In this document: one piece after another, positions 8,566 to 17,139 of the stretch
How positions within the stretch are numbered: position 1 is the stretch's first letter
Layout of the letters: each line of letters opens with the position of its first letter
Program-made: the position numbers and the translations under genes
NCBI RefSeq assembly: GCF_001423125.1
Contig: NZ_LMNW01000036.1
Span: 125,827 to 189,826, forward strand
Direction: 5' to 3'
DNA length: 64,000 nt
Origin: Duganella sp. Leaf126
Lineage (GTDB): Bacteria; Pseudomonadota; Gammaproteobacteria; Burkholderiales; Burkholderiaceae_D
Notes under the pieces: model-generated
Told to the model about the DNA's origin: nothing
The model's input: the letters and a program-made list of their open reading frames with translations, nothing else
The model's database searches: none

Positions 8566-8665
8566 CGTCGGGCATCAGAGAAAGTTTTTCAGCAAACGTG
8601 ACACGCAGTTTTCACTAACTTGTTACAGTTTTCATGTTTTGTGTTACCTGACAAGTGTGGGTGGT

Positions 8666-8881
8666 TCACTGTTCGGACAGGCAATGCGGGTCCAGGCATT
8701 CGCGCGAGAACGTCAGCGCGGTAGCCGGCGGCGGCGCAGGCGCACTGCACGCCGCGTACACGGCGACGGCGGCCACGGCTGCCATCGCAACGATCACGAC
8801 CTTGTCCAACAAGCGCGTGCCATCGTGGCGGTCGCGGTCAAGCGCGTCCGCAGCTGGTATATCTTCTTCTAACTGACGCAT
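8666..8881 (-). CDS. Small single-pass membrane protein, hypothetical
   Basis: A 71-residue reading frame beginning MRQLEEDIPAADALDRDRHD, then one strong hydrophobic helix (VVIVAMAAVAAVAVYAAC) and a short Pro/Ser tail. GGGGGA lies 8 nt before the ATG at 8881. The layout, a charged cytosolic segment plus one transmembrane helix, is plausible for a real small protein, but I recognise no family. The stop is 12 bp from the right end of the mini-transposon. The remaining 8882-9270 bp holds no gene I can support. Confidence 0.45.
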   Translation of the reverse strand: MRQLEEDIPAADALDRDRHDGTRLLDKVVIVAMAAVAAVAVYAACSAPAPPPATALTFSRECLDPHCLSEQ

Positions 8882-9285
8882 CACTGGTCCCCCCACCCAT
8901 CAGCACAAGTTGCATCATGGTGGTTTTCAACGGCGGCGCAGTCAAGACAGCACCGATGAGGTGCCTCAACCTTGGCAGCAGCGAACAGGCGCGGTTTCGT
9001 GCTAGGCACAGCGATCTGGAGCGACGATTATTTGCCGAGCGCTGCGCTTCGTCATCAAGCATCCCGGTGCGCACGCGCTGACAGAACGCCGTTCGTTCCT
9101 GTGCCGTCGCAGCAGCTGCTGCTGCACAACGAAGCACATCGCCTGGGAGCCCTACCGGCACCGACTTTTTCACGCTGCTGTTGCGTTCCTGCGTCGGTGT
9201 TGTTCGAAGATTGTTTCCGTGAACGAATCTTTATTCGGGAAACCGCTGCGTGTTCCGATCAACTGCACTGCAGCAATTTTTGCCC

Positions 9286-9315
9286 GTGACGTCAACCTTG
9301 TCGCCCTGCTATGAT
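9286..9315 (+). promoter_or_regulatory. Candidate promoter of the M3 peptidase gene
   Basis: GTGACG (9286-9291) and TATGAT (9310-9315) are spaced by 18 bp, about 80 bp before the first oligopeptidase start. The -10 element is good and the -35 moderate. Confidence 0.4.
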
Positions 9316-9393
9316 CGAATGCTTGTGCGCTACGCAGGGGCTCCGTTCCCGCTGCGGCAGCGTTTCCCTTGGCGTTTAATGAAAGAGATCGAC

Positions 9394-11529
9394 ATGGCCC
9401 GTCCCCACCTGCTGCTTGTTGCCGCCGCGCTTGGCATCGCCTTCGCGCAACCCGTCCTGGCAGCCGCGCCTGCTGCCGCGCCACTGGCAGGCAATCCGCT
9501 GGCCACTGCCAGCACCCTGCCGTTCCAGTATCCGGCGTTCGACAAGATCAAGGATGAGCACTTCCTGCCTGCCTTTGCCGAGGGCATGAAGATCCACATG
9601 AAGGAAATCAACGCGATTGCCGACAACAAGGCGCCAGCCACGTTCGACAACACCATCGTGGCGATGGAAAAATCGGGCGCGCTGCTGACCCGCGTGCAAA
9701 CCACGTTCAGCAACCTGCAAGGCGCCAACACCAACGACAAGCTCGACGCGATCGACAGCGAGATGTCGCCCAAGCTGGCCGCCCACAGCGACGCCATCTA
9801 CCTCAACCCAAAACTGTATGCGCGCGTGAAAGCGCTGTACGACAAGCGCGACAGCCTGAAGCTCGATGCCGAATCGAAGCACTTGCTCGAGCGTTACCAC
9901 ACCGACTTCGTGCGCGCCGGCGCCAAACTGTCCGCTGCCGACAAGGACAAGCTGCGTGACCTCAACGGCAAGCTGGCCACGCTGCAGACGTCGTTCACTC
10001 AGAACGTGCTCAAGGAACTCAACGCTTCGGCGCTGGTGGTCGATACCCGTGAAGAACTGGACGGCATGAGCGCGGCCGAGATCGATGCGGCCGCTGCCGC
10101 TGCCAAGGCCCAGGGCAAGGACGGCAAGTTCGTCATCGCGCTGGTCAACACCACCGGCCAGCCGCCGCTGGCCGTGCTGACCAAGCGCAAGGTGCGCGAA
10201 AAGCTGATGGCCGTCTCGCTCGAGCGCGGCAGCCACGGCAGCCAGTTCGACAACCGCCAGCTGGTGCTGCAGATCGCCAAGGCGCGCGCTGAAAAGGCCA
10301 CCCTGCTCGGCTACGAAAACTTTGCCGCCTACTCGCTGGAAGACCAGACTGCGCACGACACGGCCGCTGTCAACAAGCTGCTCACCGAGCTGGCCGCGCC
10401 CGCCGTCAACAACGCCAAAAAGGAGGCGGCCGACCTGCAGGCGGTGGTCGATGCGGACAAGCAGAATTTCAAGATCGGCGCGGCCGACTGGGCCTATTAC
10501 ACCGACAAGGTGCGCGCCCAGCGCTTCGCGTTTGACGAGAACCAGCTCAAGCCTTATTTCGAACTGAATAACGTCTTGATCAACGGCGTGTTCTTCGCTG
10601 CAACCAAGCTCTACGGCATCACCTTCAAGGAACGCAAGGACCTGCCGGTGTACAACCCGGACGTGCGCGTGTTCGACGTGTTCGATGCCGATGGCAAGCA
10701 GCTGGCCATCTTCCTGGCCGATATGTACGCGCGCGGCAACAAGCAGGGCGGCGCCTGGATGAACGAGTACATCTCGCAATCGTCGCTGCTGGGCACCAGG
10801 TCGGTGGTGGCCAACCACCTCAATATTCCGAAGCCGCCAGCGGGCGAGCCGACCCTGCTGACCTACGATGAGGTGACCACCGCCTTCCACGAATTCGGCC
10901 ATGCCCTGCACGGCATGTTCTCCAACGTCAAGTATCCGCGCTTCTCGGGCACCAACGTGCCGCGCGACTTCGTCGAGTATCCGTCGCAGGTCAACGAGAT
11001 GTGGGCGATCTGGCCCGAAGTGCTGGCCAACTACGCCAAGCACTACAAGACCGGCGCGCCGATGCCCAAGGAATTGCTGGACAAGGTGATCGCTTCGAAG
11101 AAATTCAACCAGGGCTTCAAGACCACCGAGTACCTGTCGGCGTCGCTGCTGGACCAGCGCTGGCACCAGCTGACGCCGGCGCAAATCCCGACCGACGTGC
11201 TGGCCTTCGAAGCGAAGTCGCTGCAGGACATGGGCGTGGACTTCGCGCCGGTGCCGCCGCGCTACCGCACCACGTATTTCTCGCATAGCTTCTCGGGCGG
11301 TTATTCGGCCGGTTATTACGCCTACCTGTGGTCGGAAAAGCTCGATGCCGACACCGTCGAGTGGTTCAAGGAGAAGGGCGGCCTGAAGCGCGAAAACGGC
11401 GACTGGTTCCGCAGCAAGCTGCTCTCGCGCGGCGGTACCGACGACGCCATGAACCTGTTCCGCAACTTCCGCGGCCGCGATCCGATCATCGAGCCGCTGC
11501 TGGAGCGCCGTGGCCTGACCGGCAAGTAA
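9394..11529 (+). CDS. Exported M3 family metallopeptidase (Dcp-like), copy 1
   Basis: A 711-residue zinc peptidase. A signal peptide (MARPHLLLVAAALGIAFAQP, cleavage after AxA) is followed by the helical M3 N-terminal half and a catalytic half with HEFGH at residues 499-503 and the third zinc ligand Glu528 in FVEYPSQ, 25 residues later, as in dipeptidyl carboxypeptidase/oligopeptidase A. ATG at 9394 is chosen because AAAGAGA precedes it and the signal peptide starts there; longer in-frame starts at 9379 and 9250 are less likely. It probably trims periplasmic peptides. A paralogue of equal length follows 66 bp downstream. Confidence 0.92.
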   Translation: MARPHLLLVAAALGIAFAQPVLAAAPAAAPLAGNPLATASTLPFQYPAFDKIKDEHFLPAFAEGMKIHMKEINAIADNKAPATFDNTIVAMEKSGALLTRVQTTFSNLQGANTNDKLDAIDSEMSPKLAAHSDAIYLNPKLYARVKALYDKRDSLKLDAESKHLLERYHTDFVRAGAKLSAADKDKLRDLNGKLATLQTSFTQNVLKELNASALVVDTREELDGMSAAEIDAAAAAAKAQGKDGKFVIALVNTTGQPPLAVLTKRKVREKLMAVSLERGSHGSQFDNRQLVLQIAKARAEKATLLGYENFAAYSLEDQTAHDTAAVNKLLTELAAPAVNNAKKEAADLQAVVDADKQNFKIGAADWAYYTDKVRAQRFAFDENQLKPYFELNNVLINGVFFAATKLYGITFKERKDLPVYNPDVRVFDVFDADGKQLAIFLADMYARGNKQGGAWMNEYISQSSLLGTRSVVANHLNIPKPPAGEPTLLTYDEVTTAFHEFGHALHGMFSNVKYPRFSGTNVPRDFVEYPSQVNEMWAIWPEVLANYAKHYKTGAPMPKELLDKVIASKKFNQGFKTTEYLSASLLDQRWHQLTPAQIPTDVLAFEAKSLQDMGVDFAPVPPRYRTTYFSHSFSGGYSAGYYAYLWSEKLDADTVEWFKEKGGLKRENGDWFRSKLLSRGGTDDAMNLFRNFRGRDPIIEPLLERRGLTGK

Positions 11530-11548
11530 TGCCGCTGTGCCCGATCCT

Positions 11549-11570
11549 CCGCCCCCGGCAACGGGGGCGG
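11549..11570 (+). other. Intercistronic hairpin between the two M3 peptidase genes
   Basis: A perfect 9-bp GC stem (CCGCCCCCG / CGGGGGCGG) with a GCAA tetraloop sits between the two genes. No T-tract follows, so transcript stabilisation or partial attenuation is more likely than full termination. Confidence 0.5.
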
Positions 11571-11595
11571 TATCCAATTCTCTCGAAGGGACACC

Positions 11596-13731
11596 ATGAT
11601 TCGTAGTAACCTGATCATCGCCGCCAGCATCGCTGCCATCTGCAGCGTTGCCCATGCTGCTACCGCAGAACCGGCATCGATGCTTGCGGCGAGCAATCCG
11701 TTCGCCAAGGTCAGCCCCTTGCAATACGGCTATCCCCAGTTCGACAAGATCCAGGACGCCGACTACGCGCCGGCGTTTGCCGAAGGCATGCGCCAGCAGG
11801 CAGCCGAGATCGAAAAAATCGCCGACAACAAGGCGCCGGCCACGTTCGACAACACCATCGTGGCGATGGAGAAATCGGGCCGCCTGCTGGCGCGCGTCTC
11901 CAGCGTGTTCGGCAACCTGTCCGGCGCCAACACCAACGATACCTTCAAGGCGCTCGAGCGCGAGCTCTCGCCCAAGTTTGCCGCGCACGGCGACGCCATC
12001 CGCCTCAATCCCAAGCTGTATGCGCGCATCAAGTCGCTGTACGACCGCCGCGACACGCTCGGCCTCGATGCCGAATCCAAGTACCTGCTCGAGCGCTACC
12101 ACACCGATTTCGTGCGCGCCGGCGCCCGGCTCTCGGCTGCCGACAAGGACAAGCTCAAAGCCATGAACGCCCAGCTGGCCAAGCTGCAAACCACGTTCGC
12201 GCAAAACGTGCTGGAAGAAGCGAATGCCTCGGCGCTGATCCTCGACCGGCGCGCCGAGCTGGCCGGCATGAGCGACCAGGCCATCGACGCTGCCGCCAAG
12301 GTCGCTGCCGCGCGCGGCCTGGAAGGCAAGTTCGCCATTCCGGTGGTCAACACCACCGGTCAGGCCAACCTGGCCGTGCTGACCGACCGCAGCGTGCGCG
12401 AGCGCCTGATGGCTGCGTCGCTGGCGCGCGGTAGCCATGGCGGCAAGTACGACAACAGGGCCGTGGTGCTGGAGCTGACCAAGCTGCGCGCCGAAAAAGC
12501 CGCGCTGCTCGGCTACCCGAGCTTTGCCGCCTACGCGCTGGAAGACCAGACCGCGCGCACGCCGGCAGCGGTCAACGAACTGCTGTCCGCGTTCGCCCGC
12601 CCGGCCGTGGCCAACGCCAGGAAGGAAGGCGCCGAAATCCAGCAGGTGATCGATCAAGAGAAGGGGGGCTTCCAGTTGGCCGCGCATGACTGGGCCTTCT
12701 ACAGCGACAAGGTACGCGCCGCGCGCTTCAATTTCGACCAGAACCAGCTCAAACCGTACTTCGAACTCAACAGCGTGCTGGTCAACGGCGTGTTCTTCGC
12801 GGCCAACCAGGTGTATGGCCTGACCTTCAAGGAGCGCAAGGACTTGCCGGTGTATCACCCGGACGTGCGCACCTTCGACGTGTTCGACGCCGACGGCAAG
12901 CAGCTGGCCATCTTCATCGCCGACTTTTATGCGCGCGGCAACAAGCGCGGCGGCGCCTGGATGAATGCCTATGTGTCGCAGTCGTCGCTGCTCGGGACCC
13001 ACCCGGTGGTGGCCAACCACCTCAATATCCCGAAGCCGGCCGACGGCGAGCCGACCCTGCTCACCTACGACGAAACGCGCACGCTGTTCCACGAGTTCGG
13101 CCATGCGCTGCACGGCATGTTCTCGAACGTGAAATACCCGCGCTTCTCGGGCACCAGCGTGCCGCGCGACTTCGTCGAATTCCCGTCCCAGGTCAACGAG
13201 ATGTGGTCGACCGAGCCCAAGGTGCTGGCCAACTACGCCAAGCATTACCAGACCGGCGCGCCGATGCCGCAGGAACTGCTCGACAAGGTGCTCGCCTCGA
13301 AGAAATTCAACGAAGGCTTCCGCACCACCGAGTACCTGGCCGCTGCCATGCTGGACCAGAAATGGCACCAGCTGGGCGTGGCGCAGATCCCGACCGACGT
13401 GCTGGGTTTCGAAGCGGCTTCGCTCAAGGCGGCCGGCGTCGATTACGCGCCGGTGCCGCCGCGCTACCGCACCACGTACTTCTCGCACGTGTTCGCGGGC
13501 GGCTATTCGGCCGGTTACTACGGCTACCTGTGGGCCGAGCGCCTCGATGCGGAAACGGTACTGTGGTTCAACGAAAACGGCGGCATGCTGCGCAAGAACG
13601 GCGACTACTTCCGCAAGATGCTGCTGTCCAAGGGCGGCACCATGGACGCGATGCAGATGTTCCGCGCCTTCCGCGGACATGATCCGCAAGTCGAGCCGTT
13701 GCTCGAGCGTCGTGGGCTGACCGAGAAGTAA
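11596..13731 (+). CDS. Exported M3 family metallopeptidase (Dcp-like), copy 2
   Basis: A 711-residue paralogue of the preceding gene, collinear throughout. HEFGH is again at residues 499-503, followed by FVEFPSQVNEMW with the third zinc ligand. It has its own signal peptide (MIRSNLIIAASIAAICSVAH). Divergence is concentrated in the signal peptide and the N-terminal half, while the catalytic core is nearly identical, indicating an older tandem duplication maintained as two functional enzymes, perhaps with different peptide preferences. Both copies lack visible inactivating changes. Confidence 0.92.
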   Translation: MIRSNLIIAASIAAICSVAHAATAEPASMLAASNPFAKVSPLQYGYPQFDKIQDADYAPAFAEGMRQQAAEIEKIADNKAPATFDNTIVAMEKSGRLLARVSSVFGNLSGANTNDTFKALERELSPKFAAHGDAIRLNPKLYARIKSLYDRRDTLGLDAESKYLLERYHTDFVRAGARLSAADKDKLKAMNAQLAKLQTTFAQNVLEEANASALILDRRAELAGMSDQAIDAAAKVAAARGLEGKFAIPVVNTTGQANLAVLTDRSVRERLMAASLARGSHGGKYDNRAVVLELTKLRAEKAALLGYPSFAAYALEDQTARTPAAVNELLSAFARPAVANARKEGAEIQQVIDQEKGGFQLAAHDWAFYSDKVRAARFNFDQNQLKPYFELNSVLVNGVFFAANQVYGLTFKERKDLPVYHPDVRTFDVFDADGKQLAIFIADFYARGNKRGGAWMNAYVSQSSLLGTHPVVANHLNIPKPADGEPTLLTYDETRTLFHEFGHALHGMFSNVKYPRFSGTSVPRDFVEFPSQVNEMWSTEPKVLANYAKHYQTGAPMPQELLDKVLASKKFNEGFRTTEYLAAAMLDQKWHQLGVAQIPTDVLGFEAASLKAAGVDYAPVPPRYRTTYFSHVFAGGYSAGYYGYLWAERLDAETVLWFNENGGMLRKNGDYFRKMLLSKGGTMDAMQMFRAFRGHDPQVEPLLERRGLTEK

Positions 13732-13748
13732 TCAGCGTTATCGACCGT

Positions 13749-13801
13749 ACCGGGGCCGAGGGCGATTTCTGTCAGAATCATCCCGGCCCCAAGTTTTTTT
13801 G
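13749..13801 (+). terminator. Probable Rho-independent terminator after the M3 pair
   Basis: GGGGCCG pairs with CGGCCCC across a loop of about 22 nt and is followed by AAGTTTTTTT. The long loop makes it weaker than a classic terminator. Confidence 0.45.
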
Positions 13802-13809
13802 GAATAATT

Positions 13810-14019
13810 ATGCGTAACGATTTACACGGCGTGACGCTGGAAGCGATGCTGACCCGTCTGCAGGCGCACTATGGCTGGGACCAGCTGGGTCGCAAGATCG
13901 ACATCAATTGCTTTATCAGCGATCCCAGCATCAAATCCAGCCTGAAATTCCTGCGCCGCACGCCGTGGGCAAGAGCACAGGTGGAAGCGCTGTACCAATC
14001 CACCAAGTTTGCCGATTGA
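13810..14019 (+). CDS. VF530-family DNA-binding protein
   Basis: A 69-residue protein matching the VF530 (DUF2132) family from end to end: MRNDLHGVTLEAMLTRLQAH, then YGWDQLGRKIDINCF and SSLKFLRRTPWAR. Members are small helical proteins proposed to bind DNA; the physiological role is unknown. It is 14 bp upstream of the DUF4404 gene and probably forms an operon with it. Confidence 0.85.
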   Translation: MRNDLHGVTLEAMLTRLQAHYGWDQLGRKIDINCFISDPSIKSSLKFLRRTPWARAQVEALYQSTKFAD

Positions 14020-14033
14020 CTAAGAGGATTATC

Positions 14034-14372
14034 ATGGACAACCATCTCAAAGCATCGCTGCAAGACCTGCAAGGCAAGCTGGCCGTGGCCGGCCCGGTCG
14101 ACGAGGAACTGAAAAGCCTGCTGTTGCGCCTCGATGGCGACATCCAGTCGCTGCTGGCGCGCCGCCAGGGCATGGCCGCGGCCGCGCCGGCCGTCGCTGG
14201 CGTGGCCACGGTGCCAGCGGCAATCAACCCGGTGCCCGAAGTCGAGGAAAGCACCACCTATGGTCTGGCCGAACGCACGCAGGAAATCTCGGCCAAGTTC
14301 GCGGCCCAGCATCCGACGCTGGAACCGGCCCTGCGCGAACTGGGACGCATCCTCTCGAACATGGGGATCTAA
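14034..14372 (+). CDS. DUF4404 family protein
   Basis: A 112-residue protein (MDNHLKASLQDLQGKLAVAG) with predicted helices at both ends, an Ala/Pro-rich middle and a C-terminal segment HPTLEPALRELGRILSNMGI that fits the DUF4404 family of small helical proteins. AAGAGGATTATC precedes the ATG at 14034. Function is unknown. It follows the VF530 gene closely. Confidence 0.75.
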   Translation: MDNHLKASLQDLQGKLAVAGPVDEELKSLLLRLDGDIQSLLARRQGMAAAAPAVAGVATVPAAINPVPEVEESTTYGLAERTQEISAKFAAQHPTLEPALRELGRILSNMGI

Positions 14373-14466
14373 ACCCTGCCCAGCCAGTGCGGTTTTGTTA
14401 CAAGTGATTGAAACGTAAAGATTTTTTCTTGCGCCGGGTGAGCGGGGGCGGAGCATTTCCGGTACA

Positions 14467-16959
14467 ATGCTGTCCGATATGATCTCCCCTACCAATTTAT
14501 TTGCGACCGTCCCCAAGCGGTCTGCGCGCGCTGCTGCTGCGCCTTTCCTGCCGATGTCCCGCGCGGAGATGGACGCGCTCGGCTGGGACGAGTGCGACGT
14601 GATCCTGATCACCGGCGACGCCTACATCGACCATCCGAGCTTCGGCATGGCCCTGGTCGGTCGCCTGCTGGAAGCGCAAGGCTTCCGCGTCGGCATCATT
14701 TCACAGCCCGACTGGCATTCGGCCGACGCCTTCCGCGCGCTCGGCAAGCCGCGCCTGTACTTCGGCGTGACTGCCGGCAATATGGATTCGATGGTCAACC
14801 GCTACACGGCCGACCGCAAGATCCGCTCCGACGACGCTTACACCGCCAATGGCGAACCGAACAAGCGCCCTGACCGCGCGGTCACCGTGTATGCCCAGCG
14901 CTCGCGCGAGGCGTATCCGGGCACGCCGGTGGTGATCGGTTCGATCGAAGCCTCGCTGCGCCGCATCGCCCACTACGATTACTGGTCCGACAAGGTGCGC
15001 CGCTCGGTGCTGCTCGACTCCAAGGCTGACCTGCTGATCTTCGGCAATGCCGAGCGCGCGCTGGTGGACCTGACCCACCGCATGGCTGCCGGTGAAGACA
15101 TCAAGACCATCCGCGACCTGCGCGGCACCGCCTTCCTGGTGCCGGGCGGCTGGCTGCCGAGCGACGAGTGGGGCGTGCACAACAGCACCCGCATGGATAC
15201 GCCGGGCAAGATCGATCCGCCGATCGACCCGTACATGATGGTGACGCAGAACACGGCGTCGTGCGCGACCGATAACGCACCGAAGGCCGCTGGCGCCGAA
15301 GTGAACGAAGCGATGGTCGAACCGCAGCCGGTGGCGCCAACCGCGCCGGCACCGGCTGTTGCTGCTGCTGCACCTGCGGCACCCGCCGCCGGCATCGTCA
15401 AACCGATGCGTTTCATGAGCCGCGAAGACCGCCTGGCCATGGAAAAGGAAAAACACACCAAGACCGTGGTGCGGCTGCCGTCGTTCGAGACCGTCAGCGC
15501 CGATCCGGTGATGTACGCGCACGCCTCTCGGGTGTTCCACCTGGAATCGAATCCCGGCAACGCGCGCGCGCTGGTGCAGGCCCATGGCGAGCGTGACGTG
15601 TGGATCAATCCGCCGCCGCTGCCGCTGCGCATGGACGAGATGGATGGCGTGTACGACATGAACTATGCGCGCGCGCCGCACCCGTTCTACGGCAAGGCCC
15701 GCATCCCGGCCTGGGAAATGATCCGTTTTTCGGTCAACATCATGCGCGGCTGCTTCGGCGGCTGCACGTTCTGCTCGATCACCGAGCACGAGGGCCGCAT
15801 CATCCAGAGCCGCTCGGAGCCGTCGATCCTGCGCGAGATCGAGCACATCCGCGACAAGACCAAGGGTTTTACCGGCACCATTTCCGACCTCGGCGGCCCC
15901 ACCGCGAATATGTACCGGCTGGCCTGCAAGGATCCGAAGATCGAGGAAACCTGCCGCCGCCTGTCGTGCGTGTATCCGTCGATCTGCGTCAACCTCGGCA
16001 CCGACCACAGCAAGCTGATCTCGCTGTACCGCAAGGCGCGCGCGATTCCGGGCGTGAAAAAAATCCTGATCAGCTCGGGCCTGCGCTACGACATCGCCGT
16101 GCGCTCGCCCGAGTACGTCAAGGAACTGGTCACCCACCACGTCGGCGGCCTGCTCAAGATCGCGCCTGAGCACACGGAAGAAAACACGCTGTCGAAGATG
16201 ATGAAGCCGGGCATCGGCGCCTACGACGAGTTCAAGGAAATGTTCGAACGCTTCTCGCTCGAAGCGGGCAAGAAGCAGTACCTGATCCCGTACTTCATCG
16301 CCGCCCACCCGGGCACGACCGACCTGGACATGCTGAACCTGGCGCTGTGGCTGAAGAAAAACAACTTCAAGCTCGACCAGGTACAAACCTTCATGCCGAC
16401 GCCGATGGCGATGGCCACCACCATGTACCACTCGCGCAAGAACCCGCTGCGCAAGGTCACGGAAGATTCGGAAGTGGTGGAAACGGCGCGCAGCGGCAAG
16501 ATCCGCCGCACCCATAAGGCGTTCCTGCGTTACCAGGACCCGGAAAACTGGCCGATCCTGCGCGAGGCGCTGGTGGCGCTCGGCCGCGCCGACCTGATCG
16601 GCAATGGCGAGAAGCATTTGATTCCGGCCTGGTCGGCGGGAGAAGCCGACAGCAAGCCCAGCACCGACGGCCGCCGTGGCCCGGCCTCGGCGCTGCCGAT
16701 TCCCGGCACGGTCAAGGGAGGGCGTGGTCGCGCTGGCGCCAAGTCCGGCATCGCGGCTGGCGGTGCGCCCCAGCCGCCGGGCCAGCGCGCCAATGCGCTG
16801 ACCGGTTCGCTGACCGCGCGCCAGACCGTGGAAACCAAGGTGCGCGCGTCGATTCTCGACACCATCAAGGTCAAGAAGGCAGCGCCGCCGCCGGCCAAGG
16901 GCGGCAAGCCGGCGCGCGGTACGGCGCACAACGCTGCACCGCCGCGCGGCCGCAAGTAA
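14467..16959 (+). CDS. YgiQ family radical SAM protein
   Basis: An 830-residue protein. It has the YgiQ N-terminal domain (GWDECDVILITGDAYIDHPS), a radical SAM core whose iron-sulfur signature CFGGCTFCSITEHEG gives the three cysteines in CxxxCxxC, and a basic, low-complexity Ala/Pro/Lys tail typical of this family. An inserted Ala/Pro-rich linker lies at about residues 275-310. YgiQ proteins are widespread radical SAM enzymes with an unproven reaction. A clear terminator follows. Confidence 0.9.
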   Translation: MLSDMISPTNLFATVPKRSARAAAAPFLPMSRAEMDALGWDECDVILITGDAYIDHPSFGMALVGRLLEAQGFRVGIISQPDWHSADAFRALGKPRLYFGVTAGNMDSMVNRYTADRKIRSDDAYTANGEPNKRPDRAVTVYAQRSREAYPGTPVVIGSIEASLRRIAHYDYWSDKVRRSVLLDSKADLLIFGNAERALVDLTHRMAAGEDIKTIRDLRGTAFLVPGGWLPSDEWGVHNSTRMDTPGKIDPPIDPYMMVTQNTASCATDNAPKAAGAEVNEAMVEPQPVAPTAPAPAVAAAAPAAPAAGIVKPMRFMSREDRLAMEKEKHTKTVVRLPSFETVSADPVMYAHASRVFHLESNPGNARALVQAHGERDVWINPPPLPLRMDEMDGVYDMNYARAPHPFYGKARIPAWEMIRFSVNIMRGCFGGCTFCSITEHEGRIIQSRSEPSILREIEHIRDKTKGFTGTISDLGGPTANMYRLACKDPKIEETCRRLSCVYPSICVNLGTDHSKLISLYRKARAIPGVKKILISSGLRYDIAVRSPEYVKELVTHHVGGLLKIAPEHTEENTLSKMMKPGIGAYDEFKEMFERFSLEAGKKQYLIPYFIAAHPGTTDLDMLNLALWLKKNNFKLDQVQTFMPTPMAMATTMYHSRKNPLRKVTEDSEVVETARSGKIRRTHKAFLRYQDPENWPILREALVALGRADLIGNGEKHLIPAWSAGEADSKPSTDGRRGPASALPIPGTVKGGRGRAGAKSGIAAGGAPQPPGQRANALTGSLTARQTVETKVRASILDTIKVKKAAPPPAKGGKPARGTAHNAAPPRGRK

Positions 16960-16983
16960 CTAGCCACATCGAAGGACATCATC

Positions 16984-17015
16984 AGCAGGCACCGTCACCG
17001 GTGCCTGCTTTTTTT
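16984..17015 (+). terminator. Rho-independent terminator after ygiQ-like gene
   Basis: AGCAGGCACC and GGTGCCTGCT form a perfect 10-bp stem with a GTCACC-type short loop, followed directly by seven T residues. Confidence 0.9.
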
Positions 17016-17139
17016 ATGGCCGTGCCAGGTGTTGCGTAATTGCGCCATTCGCGTAAATGCGCGATGAAAAGCCCCGTGCTCGCTTGATCCCGACCCGCTG
17101 CCACGCGCTACACTGGTGCAAACCTTTCCCAGGACTCAC

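Larger units (their letters stand above)
7831..8653. mobile_element. Non-autonomous mini-transposon with TGTC ends and 19-bp iterons
   Basis: The left end reads TGTCGG and the right end, read inward, TGTCAG; each is followed at once by a 19-mer ending in TGAAAA (7837-7855 and complement of 8629-8647). The first 25 nt of the two ends match at 16 positions. The direct 5-bp repeat AGTGT flanks the element (7826-7830 and 8654-8658). Further copies of the 19-mer (consensus GTRACANAGANAGTGAAAA) lie at 7914-7932, complement of 7880-7898, and complement of 8609-8626 (one base short). TGTC termini, multiple internal transposase-type sites and a 5-bp duplication are typical of Tn7/Tn5053-like DDE elements. 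No transposase is present; the only gene is at 8034-8462. Confidence 0.75.

Noticed and set aside
8838..9173. 111-codon minus-strand frame (MKKSVPVGLPGDVLRCAAAA start)
   Set aside because: Odd composition, no domain, and overlap with the better-supported small membrane protein; kept as non-coding.
9376..13689. 1437-codon open frame on the minus strand opposite both M3 peptidase genes
   Set aside because: It is the shadow of two well-supported genes with high GC at third positions; its Val/Gly/His/Arg-rich composition has no domain and its repeats mirror the gene duplication.
14701..16929. 742-codon minus-strand frame opposite the YgiQ-family gene
   Set aside because: Antisense shadow of a radical SAM gene with intact cysteine motif.
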